A DNA stretch of 64,000 nt from Nocardioides marinus (GCA_019801415.1 JAHVJD010000003.1:186001-250000), one strand, 5' to 3'; shown: positions 8,010 through 18,191, counted from the first letter of the stretch. A program made the numbers and translations. The notes: a model not told the origin generated them from the letters alone.

Positions 8010-9296
8010 ATGGACACGATCTTTGCGCTGGCCTCTGCCCAAGGGAAAGCCGGTGTTGCGGTGATCCGCGTATCTGGACCGCAGGCGCTCGCCGCCGGCG
8101 CGGAGCTTTGCGGTCGGACCTTGCCGGCGCGGGGCATGACGCTTTGCACGCTACGCGACGCAGCAGGCGATCCGCTGGACCAGGCGCTTGTGCTCAGTTT
8201 TACTGCACCACAGAGCTTCACTGGCGAAGATGTTGTTGAATTTCAAACACATGGCAGCACCGCGGTTGTCTCTGCGGTGCTGAATGCCTTGCAGGAGGTA
8301 CAAGGGCTGCGAATGGCGGAGCCGGGTGAATTCACCCGCCGCGCCCTGGAAAATGGCCACCTGGACCTCGCGCAGGTTGAGGGCCTGGCCGATCTGATCG
8401 ATGCAGAAACCGAAGCCCAGCGAAAGCAGGCACAGGTTATCCTCGCCGGCGGGTTGGGGAAACTGGCCGAATCCTGGCGGGAGAAGCTCATCCGCGCGGC
8501 CTCCTTGATCGAAGTCACCATCGATTTTGCCGACGAGGAGGTCCCGGTTGATGTGACGCCCGATGTTACCGCCCTGCTGTCCGACGTTCAGAAGGATCTG
8601 GAAAGCGAAACGGCCGCCGTCAAAATTGCCGAGCGTATCCGATCCGGTTTCGAGGTGGCCATTGTCGGCGCACCAAACGTCGGAAAGTCGACCTTGCTGA
8701 ACGCGCTTGCCGGCAGAGAGGCGGCCATCACTTCCGAATATGCCGGCACAACCCGCGACATCATCGAAGTTCGAATGGATCTTGCGGGGTTGCCGGTGAC
8801 ACTGCTGGATACGGCCGGCCTTCGCGAGACGGACGATCATGTTGAGGGGATTGGCATCGCCCTTGCCCGCCGGCGCGCGGAGGAGGCGGACCTTCGAGTG
8901 TTCCTGGCAGAGGATGATGAAATCCTTGATGTCGAATTGCGCGAGGGTGATATCCGGCTGCGTCCCAAGGCGGATTTACGCAGTGATCCGGACGGCGCGA
9001 TCTCTGGTCGGTCGGGACAGGGGATGGATGCGCTCATCGCTCATGTGTCCAAGGTTCTGACCAATCGCAGCGCCCAGGCCGGCATTGCCACCCGGGCGCG
9101 CCATCGCGATGCGATGCTGACTGCGCTGGAGAGTTTGACGGAAGCGCAAAAAATCTTGCAGCGCGGCCCCGAGTTCTATGATATTGCTGCCGAGGAAATG
9201 CGATCAGCCATTCGGGCGCTCGAACTTCTGGTCGGCCGTATCGGCGTAGAAAATCTTCTGGATGAGATTTTCTCAAGTTTCTGCCTTGGAAAGTAA
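8010..9296 (+). CDS. mnmE: tRNA uridine-5-carboxymethylaminomethyl modification GTPase MnmE
   Basis: 428 residues. With MnmG it installs the cmnm5 group on U34 of certain tRNAs. The N-terminal folate-binding domain (1-120) carries [13 protein letters not shown]. The G domain has G1 GAPNVGKST from residue 220, the G2 region TTRDIIEV and G3 DTAGLRET. The G4 position reads PKAD at 319-322, where NKxD is usual. The protein ends CLGK, a variant of the C-terminal CIGK box whose Cys is needed for the reaction. The mnmG reading frame begins shortly after. Confidence 0.95.
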   Translation: MDTIFALASAQGKAGVAVIRVSGPQALAAGAELCGRTLPARGMTLCTLRDAAGDPLDQALVLSFTAPQSFTGEDVVEFQTHGSTAVVSAVLNALQEVQGLRMAEPGEFTRRALENGHLDLAQVEGLADLIDAETEAQRKQAQVILAGGLGKLAESWREKLIRAASLIEVTIDFADEEVPVDVTPDVTALLSDVQKDLESETAAVKIAERIRSGFEVAIVGAPNVGKSTLLNALAGREAAITSEYAGTTRDIIEVRMDLAGLPVTLLDTAGLRETDDHVEGIGIALARRRAEEADLRVFLAEDDEILDVELREGDIRLRPKADLRSDPDGAISGRSGQGMDALIAHVSKVLTNRSAQAGIATRARHRDAMLTALESLTEAQKILQRGPEFYDIAAEEMRSAIRALELLVGRIGVENLLDEIFSSFCLGK

Positions 9297-9301
9297 AGGA
9301 G

Positions 9302-9317
9302 TGTTTCACGTGAAACA
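9302..9317. promoter_or_regulatory. parS: parS centromere site 1 (perfect 16-bp palindrome)
   Basis: TGTTTCACGTGAAACA is the exact consensus ParB-binding site. It lies over the mnmG translation start, just after the AAAGGAG ribosome-binding sequence, and encodes FHVKH when read in the mnmG frame. parA and parB are 2.5 kb downstream. Confidence 0.95.
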
Positions 9318-11184
9318 TCCCGCGTTTGATGTAGTTGTCGTCGGAGGCGGTCACGCCGGCACCGAAGCGGCGCATGCGGCCGCGCGTATGGGCGCAAAAA
9401 CGGCTTTGGTCACCCTCAGCAAGGAGGGCATCGGGGTGATGTCCTGTAACCCGGCGATTGGCGGGTTGGGCAAGGGACACCTGGTCCGGGAAATCGACGC
9501 GCTGGACGGGGTGATGGGTCGTGTCGCCGATATGGCCGGCCTGCAATTCCGTCTGCTGAACCGGCGCAAGGGGCCGGCGGTGCAGGGACCCCGGGCGCAG
9601 TCGGACCGCCAGGTCTATCGGCGGGAGATGCTGAAGCTGACGGAAGCGCAGGCCAACCTCCAGATCGTTGAGGGCGAGGTTGTCGACTTTCTGATGGACA
9701 ACGGCAGCGTCGTTGGCGTGCGCCTGGCTGATGACAGCGAGATCTCCTGTCGCTCTGTCGTGCTTACCTCGGGCACCTTCCTGCGTGGGGTCATCCATAT
9801 CGGGGATGAATCCCGCCCCGGTGGCCGTATGGGCGACAACCCTTCGGTGCGCCTGGCTGAACGCCTTGATGACTTTGCACTGCCGTTGGGACGTCTGAAG
9901 ACCGGCACTCCGCCGCGATTGGATGGGCGCACGATCAACTGGTCCATCCTTGATGAGCAACCGGGCGATGACGATCCGGTGTTCTTCTCATTTCTGAGCA
10001 AAAGTACCAATATCCCGCAGCTGTCCTGCGGGATCACCCATACCAATTCAAAAACGCACGAGATCATCCGGGATAATCTGGATCGCTCGGCCATGTACGG
10101 CGGTCATATCGAAGGTGTCGGTCCACGCTATTGCCCATCGATCGAGGATAAGATCGTCCGATTTGCCGACAAGGACTCGCATCAGATATTTCTGGAGCCG
10201 GAAGGTGTATCGGACCATACGGTCTATCCCAATGGCATCTCCACCAGCCTGCCGATCGACGTGCAGGAAGCCTATGTAAATTCCATCCTTGGTCTGGAAG
10301 AGGCCCAGATCCTGCAACCGGGATACGCGATTGAATATGACTACGTAGACCCTCGAGCACTGTCTCTGGAACTTGCCGTCAAGGATGTCCCGGGGCTGTA
10401 CCTGGCCGGGCAGATCAACGGGACCACCGGTTATGAAGAGGCTGCGGCACAAGGGATGGTGGCAGGGCTGAATGCCGCCTTACGTAGTTTCGGGAAAGAT
10501 CCGATCATCTTCGGGCGCTCGAACAGCTACATCGGGGTTATGATCGACGATCTGACCACAAACGGAGTGAGCGAACCCTATCGCATGTTCACCTCTCGGG
10601 CTGAATTTCGGTTGTCCCTGAGGGCTGACAATGCCGATCAGAGACTAACACCCCTTGCCCTTGAGCTAGGCTGCGTCAGTGAGAGCCGGAAGCAGGCGTT
10701 TCTGGACAAGCAAGAGAAGCTGTCGGCCGCGCGAGATGCTCTGGAGAGCCAGACGTTCACGCCCAAGCAAATTTCCGAAGCTGGCATTCGGGTCAATCAG
10801 GACGGCAACAAACGGAGCGGCCTGGATGTATTGGCATTCCCGGACGTAAATTTTGAGGATGTCGTGCGTCTACTGCCGGCGCTGGGAGATGTGTCTGAGG
10901 ATATCCGTCGGCAGGTCGAACGCGACGCGCTCTATGCGAATTACATCGCAAGGCAGGAGCGGGAAGTCTCTGCACTGAAGCGGGACGAAGGGTATGCCAT
11001 TCCCAAGGACTTCTCCTTCGAAGGGATTGAAGGCCTGTCTTGGGAATTGCAACAGAAGCTGAGCCAGGTTCGACCGGAGACGCTCGCACAAGCGGCCCGA
11101 ATTGACGGCATGACTCCGGCGGCGCTGGCGCTTCTTCTGGCGCGGCTGCGGAAACCGGTTCGAAAGCAAGGCCGCAGAGCATGA
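9310..11184 (+). CDS. mnmG: tRNA uridine-5-carboxymethylaminomethyl modification enzyme MnmG (GidA)
   Basis: 624 residues from this start. The FAD- and NADH-dependent partner of MnmE. The FAD-binding [16 protein letters not shown] is at the N-terminus, followed by [20 protein letters not shown], the Cys-bearing MnmG motifs [14 protein letters not shown] and [12 protein letters not shown], and [22 protein letters not shown] prefer GTG at 9310 because AAAGGAG (9295-9301) lies eight bases upstream and the protein then starts MKHPAFDV. GTG at 9301 (MFHVKH) is the alternative, directly abutting that sequence. parS site 1 covers this start region. Its stop overlaps rsmG. Confidence 0.95.
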   Translation: MKHPAFDVVVVGGGHAGTEAAHAAARMGAKTALVTLSKEGIGVMSCNPAIGGLGKGHLVREIDALDGVMGRVADMAGLQFRLLNRRKGPAVQGPRAQSDRQVYRREMLKLTEAQANLQIVEGEVVDFLMDNGSVVGVRLADDSEISCRSVVLTSGTFLRGVIHIGDESRPGGRMGDNPSVRLAERLDDFALPLGRLKTGTPPRLDGRTINWSILDEQPGDDDPVFFSFLSKSTNIPQLSCGITHTNSKTHEIIRDNLDRSAMYGGHIEGVGPRYCPSIEDKIVRFADKDSHQIFLEPEGVSDHTVYPNGISTSLPIDVQEAYVNSILGLEEAQILQPGYAIEYDYVDPRALSLELAVKDVPGLYLAGQINGTTGYEEAAAQGMVAGLNAALRSFGKDPIIFGRSNSYIGVMIDDLTTNGVSEPYRMFTSRAEFRLSLRADNADQRLTPLALELGCVSESRKQAFLDKQEKLSAARDALESQTFTPKQISEAGIRVNQDGNKRSGLDVLAFPDVNFEDVVRLLPALGDVSEDIRRQVERDALYANYIARQEREVSALKRDEGYAIPKDFSFEGIEGLSWELQQKLSQVRPETLAQAARIDGMTPAALALLLARLRKPVRKQGRRA

Positions 11185-11798
11185 TGGATAAACAGTTGTT
11201 GGAGCAGCTCCATGTTTCACGTGAAACATTAGAGCGGCTTGAAATGTTTGACGCTGTCATCCGGAAATGGAATCCGCGGATCAACCTCGTCTCCCGTGCG
11301 AGCCTGGACGCGCTTTGGACCCGGCATATCGCCGATTCCGTTCAGGTTTTTCGCTGCGTCGAACCTGCTGAAAAGTGGGTTGATATCGGCAGTGGGGGTG
11401 GCTTCCCAGGCTTGATCATTGCGATCCTGGCGGCGGACGAGGCGCCGGATATGACTGTGACCTTGATCGAAAGCGATCAACGAAAATCGGCCTTCCTGCG
11501 CACGGCAGCCAGAGAATGCGGGGCAAAAGTCACCGTTCTGACAGAGCGCATCGAAAAGGCAGCGCCGCAGAACGCTGATGTCCTGTCGGCCCGGGCTTTG
11601 GCGGATCTATCCCTGCTGCTCGGGTTTTCCGAGCGCCATCTGAAGGCTGACGGCATCGCGCTGTTCCCTAAGGGCGAGCAGTGGAAAAAAGAAGTGGATA
11701 ACGCGCGTGAGCAATGGCGGTTTGAAGCTGAACCCGTTAAAAGTTTGACAGAACCAGAAGCAGTAATCCTGAACATCAGGGGAGTGGTACGTGTCTGA
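11181..11798 (+). CDS. rsmG: 16S rRNA (guanine527-N7)-methyltransferase RsmG (GidB)
   Basis: 205 residues. Uses SAM to methylate G527 of 16S rRNA. The Rossmann motif [36 protein letters not shown] and the late [14 protein letters not shown] are all family marks. ATG 11181 overlaps the mnmG stop (ATGA), and a second ATG follows at once at 11184; either could serve. Codons 11-16 coincide with the second parS site. Its 3' end overlaps parA by 8 bases. Confidence 0.95.
   Translation: MMDKQLLEQLHVSRETLERLEMFDAVIRKWNPRINLVSRASLDALWTRHIADSVQVFRCVEPAEKWVDIGSGGGFPGLIIAILAADEAPDMTVTLIESDQRKSAFLRTAARECGAKVTVLTERIEKAAPQNADVLSARALADLSLLLGFSERHLKADGIALFPKGEQWKKEVDNAREQWRFEAEPVKSLTEPEAVILNIRGVVRV
11213..11228. 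promoter_or_regulatory. parS: parS centromere site 2 (perfect 16-bp palindrome inside rsmG)
   Basis: A second exact TGTTTCACGTGAAACA, 1.9 kb from the first, read as part of the rsmG codons for HVSRET. It lies about 560 bases upstream of parA. Confidence 0.95.
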
Positions 11799-12600
11799 TT
11801 TTTTGCGTCCTGACGGGCCTCGGATCATCGCCATTGCAAATCAAAAAGGGGGGGTCGGGAAGACAACAACGACCATCAACCTGGCGGCGGCCATGGTGGA
11901 ATGCGGGCTCCGCGTATTGGTCGTTGATCTGGACCCCCAGGGCAACGCGTCCACTGGGTTGGGCATAGAAGCAACCGATCGAGAGCTCACCACTTATGAT
12001 CTTCTGGTTGAAGATGCGGACCTGAAGGACGTGATCCGGGCAACGGATATCGAAGATCTTTGCATCATTCCCGCCACTGTCGATCTGAGCTCGGCAGACA
12101 TCGAACTTTTCACCAACGAAAAGCGCAGCTTTCTTTTGCATGATGCCCTGCGGCAGACCGCGATGGATGAGTATGAGTGGGATTACGTCCTGATTGACTG
12201 CCCGCCATCCCTGAACCTCCTGACGGTGAATGCGATGGTGGCAGCGCATTCTGTCCTGGTTCCCTTGCAAAGCGAGTTCTTTGCGTTGGAGGGGGTGACG
12301 CAGCTGATGCTGACCATCCGAGAGGTGCGGCAGTCCGCCAATCCGAACCTGCGGATCGAGGGGGTGGTGCTGACGATGTACGATCGGCGCAATAACCTGT
12401 CCCAGCAGGTTGAACTCGACGCGCGGGAAAACCTTGGCGATCTGGTGTTCCGGACCAAGATCCCACGCAACGTACGGGTCAGCGAGGCCCCTTCCTACGC
12501 GCAACCGGTTCTCCAGTACGATAGCAATTCTCTGGGGGCCAAGGCGTATCGGGCGCTGGCCGAGGAAATCCTGAATAAACATCACAAGATAGCGGCATAA
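11791..12600 (+). CDS. parA: Chromosome-partitioning ATPase ParA
   Basis: 269 residues. DNA-binding ATPase that moves ParB-parS complexes apart. The deviant Walker [14 protein letters not shown] is near residue 12-24, followed by [14 protein letters not shown], Walker B-like [18 protein letters not shown] and the DNA-binding region [17 protein letters not shown]. The start overlaps rsmG by 8 bases. parB follows after 25 bases, so both are one transcript. Length and lack of an N-terminal HTH mark it as a chromosomal (type Ib-like/Soj) ParA. Confidence 0.97.
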   Translation: MSDFLRPDGPRIIAIANQKGGVGKTTTTINLAAAMVECGLRVLVVDLDPQGNASTGLGIEATDRELTTYDLLVEDADLKDVIRATDIEDLCIIPATVDLSSADIELFTNEKRSFLLHDALRQTAMDEYEWDYVLIDCPPSLNLLTVNAMVAAHSVLVPLQSEFFALEGVTQLMLTIREVRQSANPNLRIEGVVLTMYDRRNNLSQQVELDARENLGDLVFRTKIPRNVRVSEAPSYAQPVLQYDSNSLGAKAYRALAEEILNKHHKIAA

Positions 12601-12625
12601 TGAAAGAAGAATACCGGAGGCACCA

Positions 12626-13519
12626 ATGGCAGATAAAAAGGCAAAACCGCGTGGTCTGGGCCGAGGATTGTCAGCCTTGATGGCGGATGTGAACCCCGAG
12701 CCGGTGAGCACCCAGGCGGAAGCTCCGCGCAACGCAGAGATCCTGGTTCCCATCGAGAAAATCGTTGCCAACCCGAACCAGCCGCGTCGGCAGTTCCTGC
12801 AGGAAGATCTTGATGATCTGACGGCATCGATCAAGGAAAAGGGTGTTTTGCAGCCGCTCATCGTGCGGCCGACATCCGATGGCAAGTACGAGATCGTTGC
12901 AGGTGAACGGCGCTGGCGCGCGTCACAGGCAGCGCAGCTGCACGAAGTACCGGTCCTGATTCGGGACTACTCGGATCTTGAGATGATGGAAGTGGCCATC
13001 ATCGAAAACATCCAGCGCTCGGATCTCAACGCCATGGAAGAGGCGCAGAGTTACAAGCAGCTCATGGATAAGTTCGGCCACACCCAGGAAAAGATGGCGG
13101 AAGCACTCGGCAAAAGCCGCAGCCACATCGCCAACCTAGTCCGGCTTCTGCATTTGCCTGAGGACGTGCAGCAGCTTGTGCAGGAGCGAAAGCTGTCTGC
13201 CGGCCATGCCCGTGCGCTGATCACCTCGGACAACGCATCGGAACTTGCCGCGAAGATCGTAAAAGGTGGGCTGTCCGTGCGCGCTACCGAAGCGCTGGTC
13301 AAGAAGGCCGCCGCAGGCGGAAGCATCAAGCCAGCCCGCAAGTCGAAGAAGTCCGAGGAAAAGGACGCAGATACGCGGGCCCTGGAAGGTGATCTGTCTG
13401 CGGTTCTGAAAATGAAGGTCTCCATCGATCACAAGCCGGGCGGAGAAGCGGGCTCGGTGACGATCAGCTACGAAACCCTGGACCAGCTCGACGAGCTCTG
13501 CAATATCCTCAGCCGCTAG
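12626..13519 (+). CDS. parB: Chromosome-partitioning protein ParB
   Basis: 297 residues. Binds the parS sites seen at 9.3 and 11.2 kb, spreads along DNA and stimulates ParA. The N-terminal ParB/Srx domain has the CTP-binding GERRWRA (from residue 93) and [15 protein letters not shown]. The HTH that reads parS is [20 protein letters not shown] (about 157-176). A basic linker rich in Lys and Ala near 235 precedes the C-terminal dimerisation domain. The stop overlaps the convergent DUF454 gene by 11 bases. Confidence 0.97.
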   Translation: MADKKAKPRGLGRGLSALMADVNPEPVSTQAEAPRNAEILVPIEKIVANPNQPRRQFLQEDLDDLTASIKEKGVLQPLIVRPTSDGKYEIVAGERRWRASQAAQLHEVPVLIRDYSDLEMMEVAIIENIQRSDLNAMEEAQSYKQLMDKFGHTQEKMAEALGKSRSHIANLVRLLHLPEDVQQLVQERKLSAGHARALITSDNASELAAKIVKGGLSVRATEALVKKAAAGGSIKPARKSKKSEEKDADTRALEGDLSAVLKMKVSIDHKPGGEAGSVTISYETLDQLDELCNILSR

Positions 13520-13862
13520 GCCGGGACCAGATAAAGATAAGCACGGCCGTAAGAACCAAGGCTTGGATACCGATCACATAGCCTGGCGCCTGCAGTGCGA
13601 TGGAAATCAGAAAGACGGCGGCAATCGACACGGTTGCCGCCTTTTTTGCGGCTGGTCGGATGGCGCCGTGCTCCTGCCAGTCAACGATCATCGGGCCGAA
13701 CACCGTGTGGTCCAACAGCCAGCCATGCAAACGCCTTGATGAATTGGCAAAGCAGAAGGCTGCGAGCAGCAGGAAGGGGACGGTGGGGAGCAGGGGAAGC
13801 ACTACGCCGATGACGGCCAGGGCAACGCTGAGGAGTCCAAGGCCGGCATAGACAAGGCGCAT
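13509..13862 (-). CDS. DUF454 (YbaN-like) small inner-membrane protein
   Basis: 117 residues with about three membrane segments (4-38 as a hairpin, 75-92, 95-112). The family opening GLGLLSVALAVIGVVLPLLP and the loop FCFANSSRRLHGWLLDH are clear. Function is unknown. It is convergent with parB and overlaps its last 11 bases. It lies 4 bases after the hemW stop on the same strand, so it is probably the last gene of the rph-rdgB-hemW transcript. Confidence 0.85.
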   Translation of the reverse strand: MRLVYAGLGLLSVALAVIGVVLPLLPTVPFLLLAAFCFANSSRRLHGWLLDHTVFGPMIVDWQEHGAIRPAAKKAATVSIAAVFLISIALQAPGYVIGIQALVLTAVLIFIWSRPSG

Positions 13863-13866
13863 GTTT

Positions 13867-15021
13867 CTAATCCACCAGGAGCTCGCGGAGAACCGCGTTT
13901 AATAGAGCACGGCCCTGCAGGGTCGCGCAAAGCCTGTTGTCTGAGATAGTCACCATACCCAGCTCTACAAGGTCTTGCAGCCGATCTTGGGGCAATTCCT
14001 GACCCGATAGCTGGGCATATCGTGCCATATCCAGACCTTCGGCGAGGCGCATCCCCATCATCAGGTATTCGGCTGCAGCATCTTGATTGGATAGCGGGTC
14101 GCGGAGGGATTCCCCTTTGCCGGCGGCAACAGCCTGCAACCAGGCGCCCGGAGCGAGATGGGTCTCGGTAGCGTGGCGGACGCCATTCAATGTCAGCCGC
14201 CCATGCGCGCCGGGGCCGATGCCCGCATAGTCGCCATAGCGCCAGTAGATCTGGTTATGTCGGGATTCCGCGCCGGGCTTGGCGTGGTTGGAAATCTCGT
14301 AGCCGTGCATGCCGTATTGGGCGCAGATCTCCTGCGTGGCGTGGTACATGTCCGCGGCGGTGTCATCGGCGGGAAGGTCGCGCAACTTGCCGCGGGCATA
14401 GCGGTCGCCAAAGGCGGTGCCGTCCTCGATCGTGAGTTGGTACAGCGACAAATGGTCGATCGCCATCGACAGCGCCTCGTGCAGTTCTGCCTGCCAGGCG
14501 TCGAGGGTTTGACCCTGTCGCGCATAAATCAGATCAAAGCTGACGCGGTCGAAACAGGTGCGGGCGATATCGAAAGCGGCACGGGCTTCGGCGACGCTGT
14601 GGATGCGGCCAAGACGGCGCAGATCCGTGTCGTTCAGAGCCTGAATTCCCATCGAGACCCTATTCACGCCGGCGTCGCGATACCCGGCGAAGCGTCCAGC
14701 CTCGACAGAGCCTGGGTTCGCTTCAAGAGAGATCTCTATATCATTGGCAAAAGGCCAGATTTCACGTGCGCGTTCGATGATTACCGCAACGGTGTCTGGC
14801 TGCATCAGCGATGGGGTGCCGCCGCCGAAGAAGATCGAGTTCAGAACCCGGCCGGAAAGCTGTTCCGAGAGTCTGTCGAGTTCTGCCAAATAGGCTCTAG
14901 CCCATGCTTTCTGGTCTATGTTGGCAGAGACATGGCTGTTGAAGTCGCAATAGGGGCATTTGGCTTGGCAAAAGGGCCAATGCACGTAGAGGCCAAAGCC
15001 CCCGTTGCGCCAGTCATCCAC
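13867..15021 (-). CDS. hemW: Radical SAM haem chaperone HemW
   Basis: 384 residues. Formerly annotated as oxygen-independent coproporphyrinogen oxidase; HemW binds haem and delivers it to respiratory proteins. The [4Fe-4S] motif is C18-x3-C22-x2-C25 in HWPFCQAKCPYCDFNSH. The extra Cys found in true HemN (CxxxCxxCxC) is replaced by Phe, which supports HemW. GGGTPSLM, GIQALNDTDLRRLGR and the C-terminal wing domain follow. The GTG at 15021 gives the family length and overlaps rdgB by 8 bases; a longer in-frame extension has no family match. Confidence 0.92.
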   Translation of the reverse strand: MDDWRNGGFGLYVHWPFCQAKCPYCDFNSHVSANIDQKAWARAYLAELDRLSEQLSGRVLNSIFFGGGTPSLMQPDTVAVIIERAREIWPFANDIEISLEANPGSVEAGRFAGYRDAGVNRVSMGIQALNDTDLRRLGRIHSVAEARAAFDIARTCFDRVSFDLIYARQGQTLDAWQAELHEALSMAIDHLSLYQLTIEDGTAFGDRYARGKLRDLPADDTAADMYHATQEICAQYGMHGYEISNHAKPGAESRHNQIYWRYGDYAGIGPGAHGRLTLNGVRHATETHLAPGAWLQAVAAGKGESLRDPLSNQDAAAEYLMMGMRLAEGLDMARYAQLSGQELPQDRLQDLVELGMVTISDNRLCATLQGRALLNAVLRELLVD

Positions 15022-15628
15022 TGAAACAGCCCTCCACGAACTTTGCCAGAGCCTTGCCGCGGTGGCTGATCCTGTGCTTTTCGGCCGGATCCATTTCCGC
15101 GCAGGTGAGATCGTGCCCATCAGGCATGAACATCGGATCGTAGCCAAAGCCATGTTCGCCCCTGATGGGCCAGATCAGCTGCCCGGGCATGACCCCCTCG
15201 AACACCTCGTCGTGACCGTCTGGCCAGGCGATCACCAGCGTGCAGCGGAACTGCGCGGTGCGCGGAGCCTCGGCGCCGACGGCGTTCAGCTCGTCATTGG
15301 CGCGGGTCATCGCCTGCATGAAATCGCGGCCATTCGGGGTTTCGGCCCAATCGGCGGTATAGACGCCGGGCGCGCCATTCAGCGCGTCGATGGTGATGCC
15401 GGAATCGTCCGACAGGGCAGGGAGGCCGGTGGCCTGCGCCGCCGCGTGGGCCTTGATCCGGGCGTTGCCGACAAAGGTGTCCTCGGTTTCCTCGGGCTCG
15501 GGCAGATCCATTTCCGCGGCGCCGATCACGCTGACGCCGTAAGGCGCCAGGATCTCGGTGATCTCGGCCAGCTTGCCCTTGTTGTGGGTGGCGACAAGCA
15601 GCTTGCCGCCTTCCAGTTTGCGGGTCAT
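15014..15628 (-). CDS. rdgB: XTP/dITP diphosphatase RdgB (Ham1 family)
   Basis: 204 residues. Hydrolyses dITP, dXTP and their ribo forms to monophosphates so that they are not built into DNA. The N-terminal [15 protein letters not shown], the acidic [24 protein letters not shown] and [20 protein letters not shown] are characteristic. Its start overlaps the rph stop by 4 bases and its end overlaps hemW, as in the conserved rph-rdgB-hemW cluster of alphaproteobacteria. Confidence 0.96.
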   Translation of the reverse strand: MTRKLEGGKLLVATHNKGKLAEITEILAPYGVSVIGAAEMDLPEPEETEDTFVGNARIKAHAAAQATGLPALSDDSGITIDALNGAPGVYTADWAETPNGRDFMQAMTRANDELNAVGAEAPRTAQFRCTLVIAWPDGHDEVFEGVMPGQLIWPIRGEHGFGYDPMFMPDGHDLTCAEMDPAEKHRISHRGKALAKFVEGCFSG

Positions 15629-16338
15629 GCGCAGGCAGCCTTCTGCATCTCGGCCAGCTCGGCGGTGCCCTTGGCGGCCAGGTCCATCAGCTCGTTCATC
15701 TGGTCGCGGGAGAACAGCGCGCCTTCGGCGGACATCTGCACTTCGATCAACTTGCCGGAGCCGGTCATGATGAAGTTGCCGTCGACGCCGGCCTCGGAGT
15801 CCTCGGGGTAGTCCAGATCCAGCACCGGCTGGCCCGCGTAGATGCCGCAGGAAACGGCCGAAACCGGATCCAGCAGCGGGTCGATCTTGACGTCGCCGGC
15901 CTTCATCAGCTTGTTCACCGCCAGGCGCAGTGCAACCCAGCCGCCGGTGATCGAGGCACAGCGGGTGCCGCCGTCGGCCTGCAGCACGTCACAGTCGACG
16001 GTGATCTGGCGCTCGCCCAGGGCAACACGGTCGACGCCGGCGCGCAGGGCGCGGCCGATCAGGCGCTGGATCTCAACGGTGCGACCGCCCTGTTTGCCCG
16101 AGGCCGCCTCGCGGCGCATGCGGGTGTTGGTGGCGCGGGGCAGCATGCCGTATTCGGCGGTGACCCAGCCGAGGCCCGTGCCCTTGATGAAGGGAGGTAC
16201 GCGATCTTCGATGGTGGCGGTGCACAGCACGTGGGTGTCGCCTACCTTGATCAGGCAGGAGCCCTCTGCGTGTTTGGTAAAGCCGGTCTCGATCGAAACC
16301 GGGCGCATCTCATTCAGGTTTCTTCCAGAGGGTCGCAT
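15625..16338 (-). CDS. rph: Ribonuclease PH
   Basis: 237 residues. Phosphorolytic 3'-5' exoribonuclease that trims tRNA 3' ends. The start MRPSGR is the family signature, followed by [32 protein letters not shown], the phosphate-binding RRVA-like [21 protein letters not shown] and [20 protein letters not shown]. First gene of rph-rdgB-hemW. Divergent from hrcA across 143 bases. Confidence 0.97.
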   Translation of the reverse strand: MRPSGRNLNEMRPVSIETGFTKHAEGSCLIKVGDTHVLCTATIEDRVPPFIKGTGLGWVTAEYGMLPRATNTRMRREAASGKQGGRTVEIQRLIGRALRAGVDRVALGERQITVDCDVLQADGGTRCASITGGWVALRLAVNKLMKAGDVKIDPLLDPVSAVSCGIYAGQPVLDLDYPEDSEAGVDGNFIMTGSGKLIEVQMSAEGALFSRDQMNELMDLAAKGTAELAEMQKAACA

Positions 16339-16399
16339 GTCATTTCCTTTTTCTGTTGGCTTGGGGATAGCGCCCTGACCAACGGCGATGCAAGCCCGA

Positions 16400-16428
16400 T
16401 TGACCTTTTGGACATCTGCTCTTTAATG
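16400..16428 (+). promoter_or_regulatory. Candidate promoter for hrcA-grpE
   Basis: TTGACC (16400-16405), a 17-base spacer, then TTAATG (16423-16428), about 54 bases before the hrcA start. No CIRCE inverted repeat is visible in the rph-hrcA gap, so HrcA autoregulation is not apparent here. Confidence 0.4.
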
Positions 16429-16481
16429 ACATTCCGATACCGGGTTCCTATGTTTAGAACGGATTTAGCGCAGGAAGACCG

Positions 16482-17546
16482 ATGAGTGAGCCGAACAACA
16501 TTCTGGAGGATCTGAACGACCGTTCCCGGGAGGTGTTCCGGACGGTGGTCGAGACGTATCTGGAGAGCGGCGACCCGGTGGGAAGCCGCACGCTGAGCCG
16601 ATCGCTGAGCGAGAAGGTCAGCGCCGCAACAATCCGAAACGTGATGCAGGATCTGGAGTTCATGGGTCTGCTGGACAGCCCGCATGTCAGCGCCGGCCGG
16701 GTGCCGACGCAGCTGGGCCTGCGGATGTTCGTCGACGGGTTGTTGGAGGTCGAGGACCTTGCGGTCGACGATCGCGAAAAGATCGATGCCACGTTGGGGC
16801 GCAACGCCGGCGACGTGGGCAGCATGCTGGATCGTGTCGGGGCGGCCCTGTCCGGGGTGACCCGAGGCGCCTCGCTGGTTCTGACGCCCAAGCATGAGGC
16901 GGAGATTCGCCACATCGAATTCGTGTCCTTGGCCCATGATCGGGCCTTGGTGGTGCTGGTGTTTTCCGATGGTCACGTGGAAAATCGCCTGTTCAAGCCA
17001 CCACCGGGCCAGACCCCCAGCTCGATGAGGGAGGCCGCGAATTTCCTGAACTCGTTGATCGAGGGGCGCACGCTAAGCGACGTTCAGCGCCAGATTCAGC
17101 GCGAGATCTCGGCCCGGCGGCAGGAGATCGACAGCCTTGCGCATGAGATGATCGAAAGCGGCCTGGCGGCCTGGGAGGATGACGGCAGCGATCGTGCGCG
17201 GCTGATCGTGCGCGGCCGGTCGAATCTGCTGGCTGACACCGGTGCGGCCGAGGAGTTGGAGCGCATTCGGACCCTGTTCGACGATCTGGAACGTAAGCGG
17301 GACATTGCCGAATTCCTGGAACTGACCGAGGACGGTGAGGGTGTTCGCATTTTTATCGGCTCGGAGAACAAACTTTTCTCACTTTCGGGTTCCTCTTTGG
17401 TGGTGTCTCCCTATATGAACGCGGATCGAAAGATCATCGGTGCGGTGGGTGTCATTGGCCCGACGCGCCTGAATTACGGACGGATTGTGCCGATCGTGGA
17501 CTACACGGCACAACTGGTCGGCAAGCTGTTGTCCGACCGGAGTTAG
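16482..17546 (+). CDS. hrcA: Heat-inducible transcription repressor HrcA
   Basis: 354 residues. Dimeric repressor that binds CIRCE elements, usually in front of groESL in this group. The N-terminal winged helix has SRTLSRSLSEKVSAATIRNV and DLEFMGLLDSPHVSAGRVPT. The central domain carries FVSLAHDRALVVLVFSDGHV, and the C-terminal IFIGSENKLFSLSGSSLVVS and GVIGPTRLNYGRIVPIVDY are strong family marks. grpE follows nine bases after the stop. Confidence 0.96.
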   Translation: MSEPNNILEDLNDRSREVFRTVVETYLESGDPVGSRTLSRSLSEKVSAATIRNVMQDLEFMGLLDSPHVSAGRVPTQLGLRMFVDGLLEVEDLAVDDREKIDATLGRNAGDVGSMLDRVGAALSGVTRGASLVLTPKHEAEIRHIEFVSLAHDRALVVLVFSDGHVENRLFKPPPGQTPSSMREAANFLNSLIEGRTLSDVQRQIQREISARRQEIDSLAHEMIESGLAAWEDDGSDRARLIVRGRSNLLADTGAAEELERIRTLFDDLERKRDIAEFLELTEDGEGVRIFIGSENKLFSLSGSSLVVSPYMNADRKIIGAVGVIGPTRLNYGRIVPIVDYTAQLVGKLLSDRS

Positions 17547-17555
17547 AGGTGAAAC

Positions 17556-18119
17556 ATGGCAGAGCTCAAGGACGAAGACTTTCTGGATGACATCGCCGCC
17601 GCCGAGGCGGAGGAGATGGCGGCGCAAACGGAGGAGTTTGATGACGCCTCGCTGGAAATCGACGCGCTCCGGGCAGAGCGGGATGAGCTGAAAGACCGGT
17701 TCATGCGAGCCTTGGCAGATGCCGAAAATGCTCGCAAGCGTGGCGACAAGGCACGCCGTGAAGCGGAGAATTACGGTGGCTCGAAACTGGCCCGCGATAT
17801 GCTGCCTGTCTACGACAACATGAAACGGGCCATTGAATCGGCGACCGACGAGCAGCGCGAAGTGGCTGCAGCGCTGATCGAAGGTGTCGAACTGACCATG
17901 CGCTCGTTGCTGGGCGTGTTTGAAAAGCACGGCATCCGCATCGTTTCGCCGGAGGTCGGCGACAAGTTCGACCCGCAGCTGCATGAAGCGATGTTCGAGG
18001 CTCCGGTGCCGGGGACCAAGGCGGGGGAGATCATCCAGGTTTCCGCCGAAGGTTTCATGTTGCACGACCGGCTGCTGCGCGCCGCGCAGGTTGGGGTGTC
18101 GTCGACACCGGACAGCTGA
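17556..18119 (+). CDS. grpE: Nucleotide exchange factor GrpE
   Basis: 187 residues. Releases ADP from DnaK. An acidic N-terminus precedes a long helix (about 20-85) with ELKDRFMRALADAENARKR, then the beta wing containing GVELTMRSLLGVFEKHGIRI, GDKFDPQLHEAMFEAPVPG and GYMLHDRLLR-type sequence (GFMLHDRLLRAAQVGVS). The start has AGAGGTGAA upstream. It is co-transcribed with hrcA and ends at a terminator shared with convergent mutS. dnaK and dnaJ are not in the window. Confidence 0.95.
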   Translation: MAELKDEDFLDDIAAAEAEEMAAQTEEFDDASLEIDALRAERDELKDRFMRALADAENARKRGDKARREAENYGGSKLARDMLPVYDNMKRAIESATDEQREVAAALIEGVELTMRSLLGVFEKHGIRIVSPEVGDKFDPQLHEAMFEAPVPGTKAGEIIQVSAEGFMLHDRLLRAAQVGVSSTPDS

Positions 18120-18191
18120 TCCCGACCCGGCAGGCGTTGAGGCCCTGGCGGGCCTGCGCCTCCGGCGGGAGTATTTTTGGAAAGATGAAGG

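Noticed and set aside
6035-8221. A 728-codon open frame antisense to hemJ and rho
   Set aside because: Both plus-strand genes are clear. The reverse frame has shadow composition.
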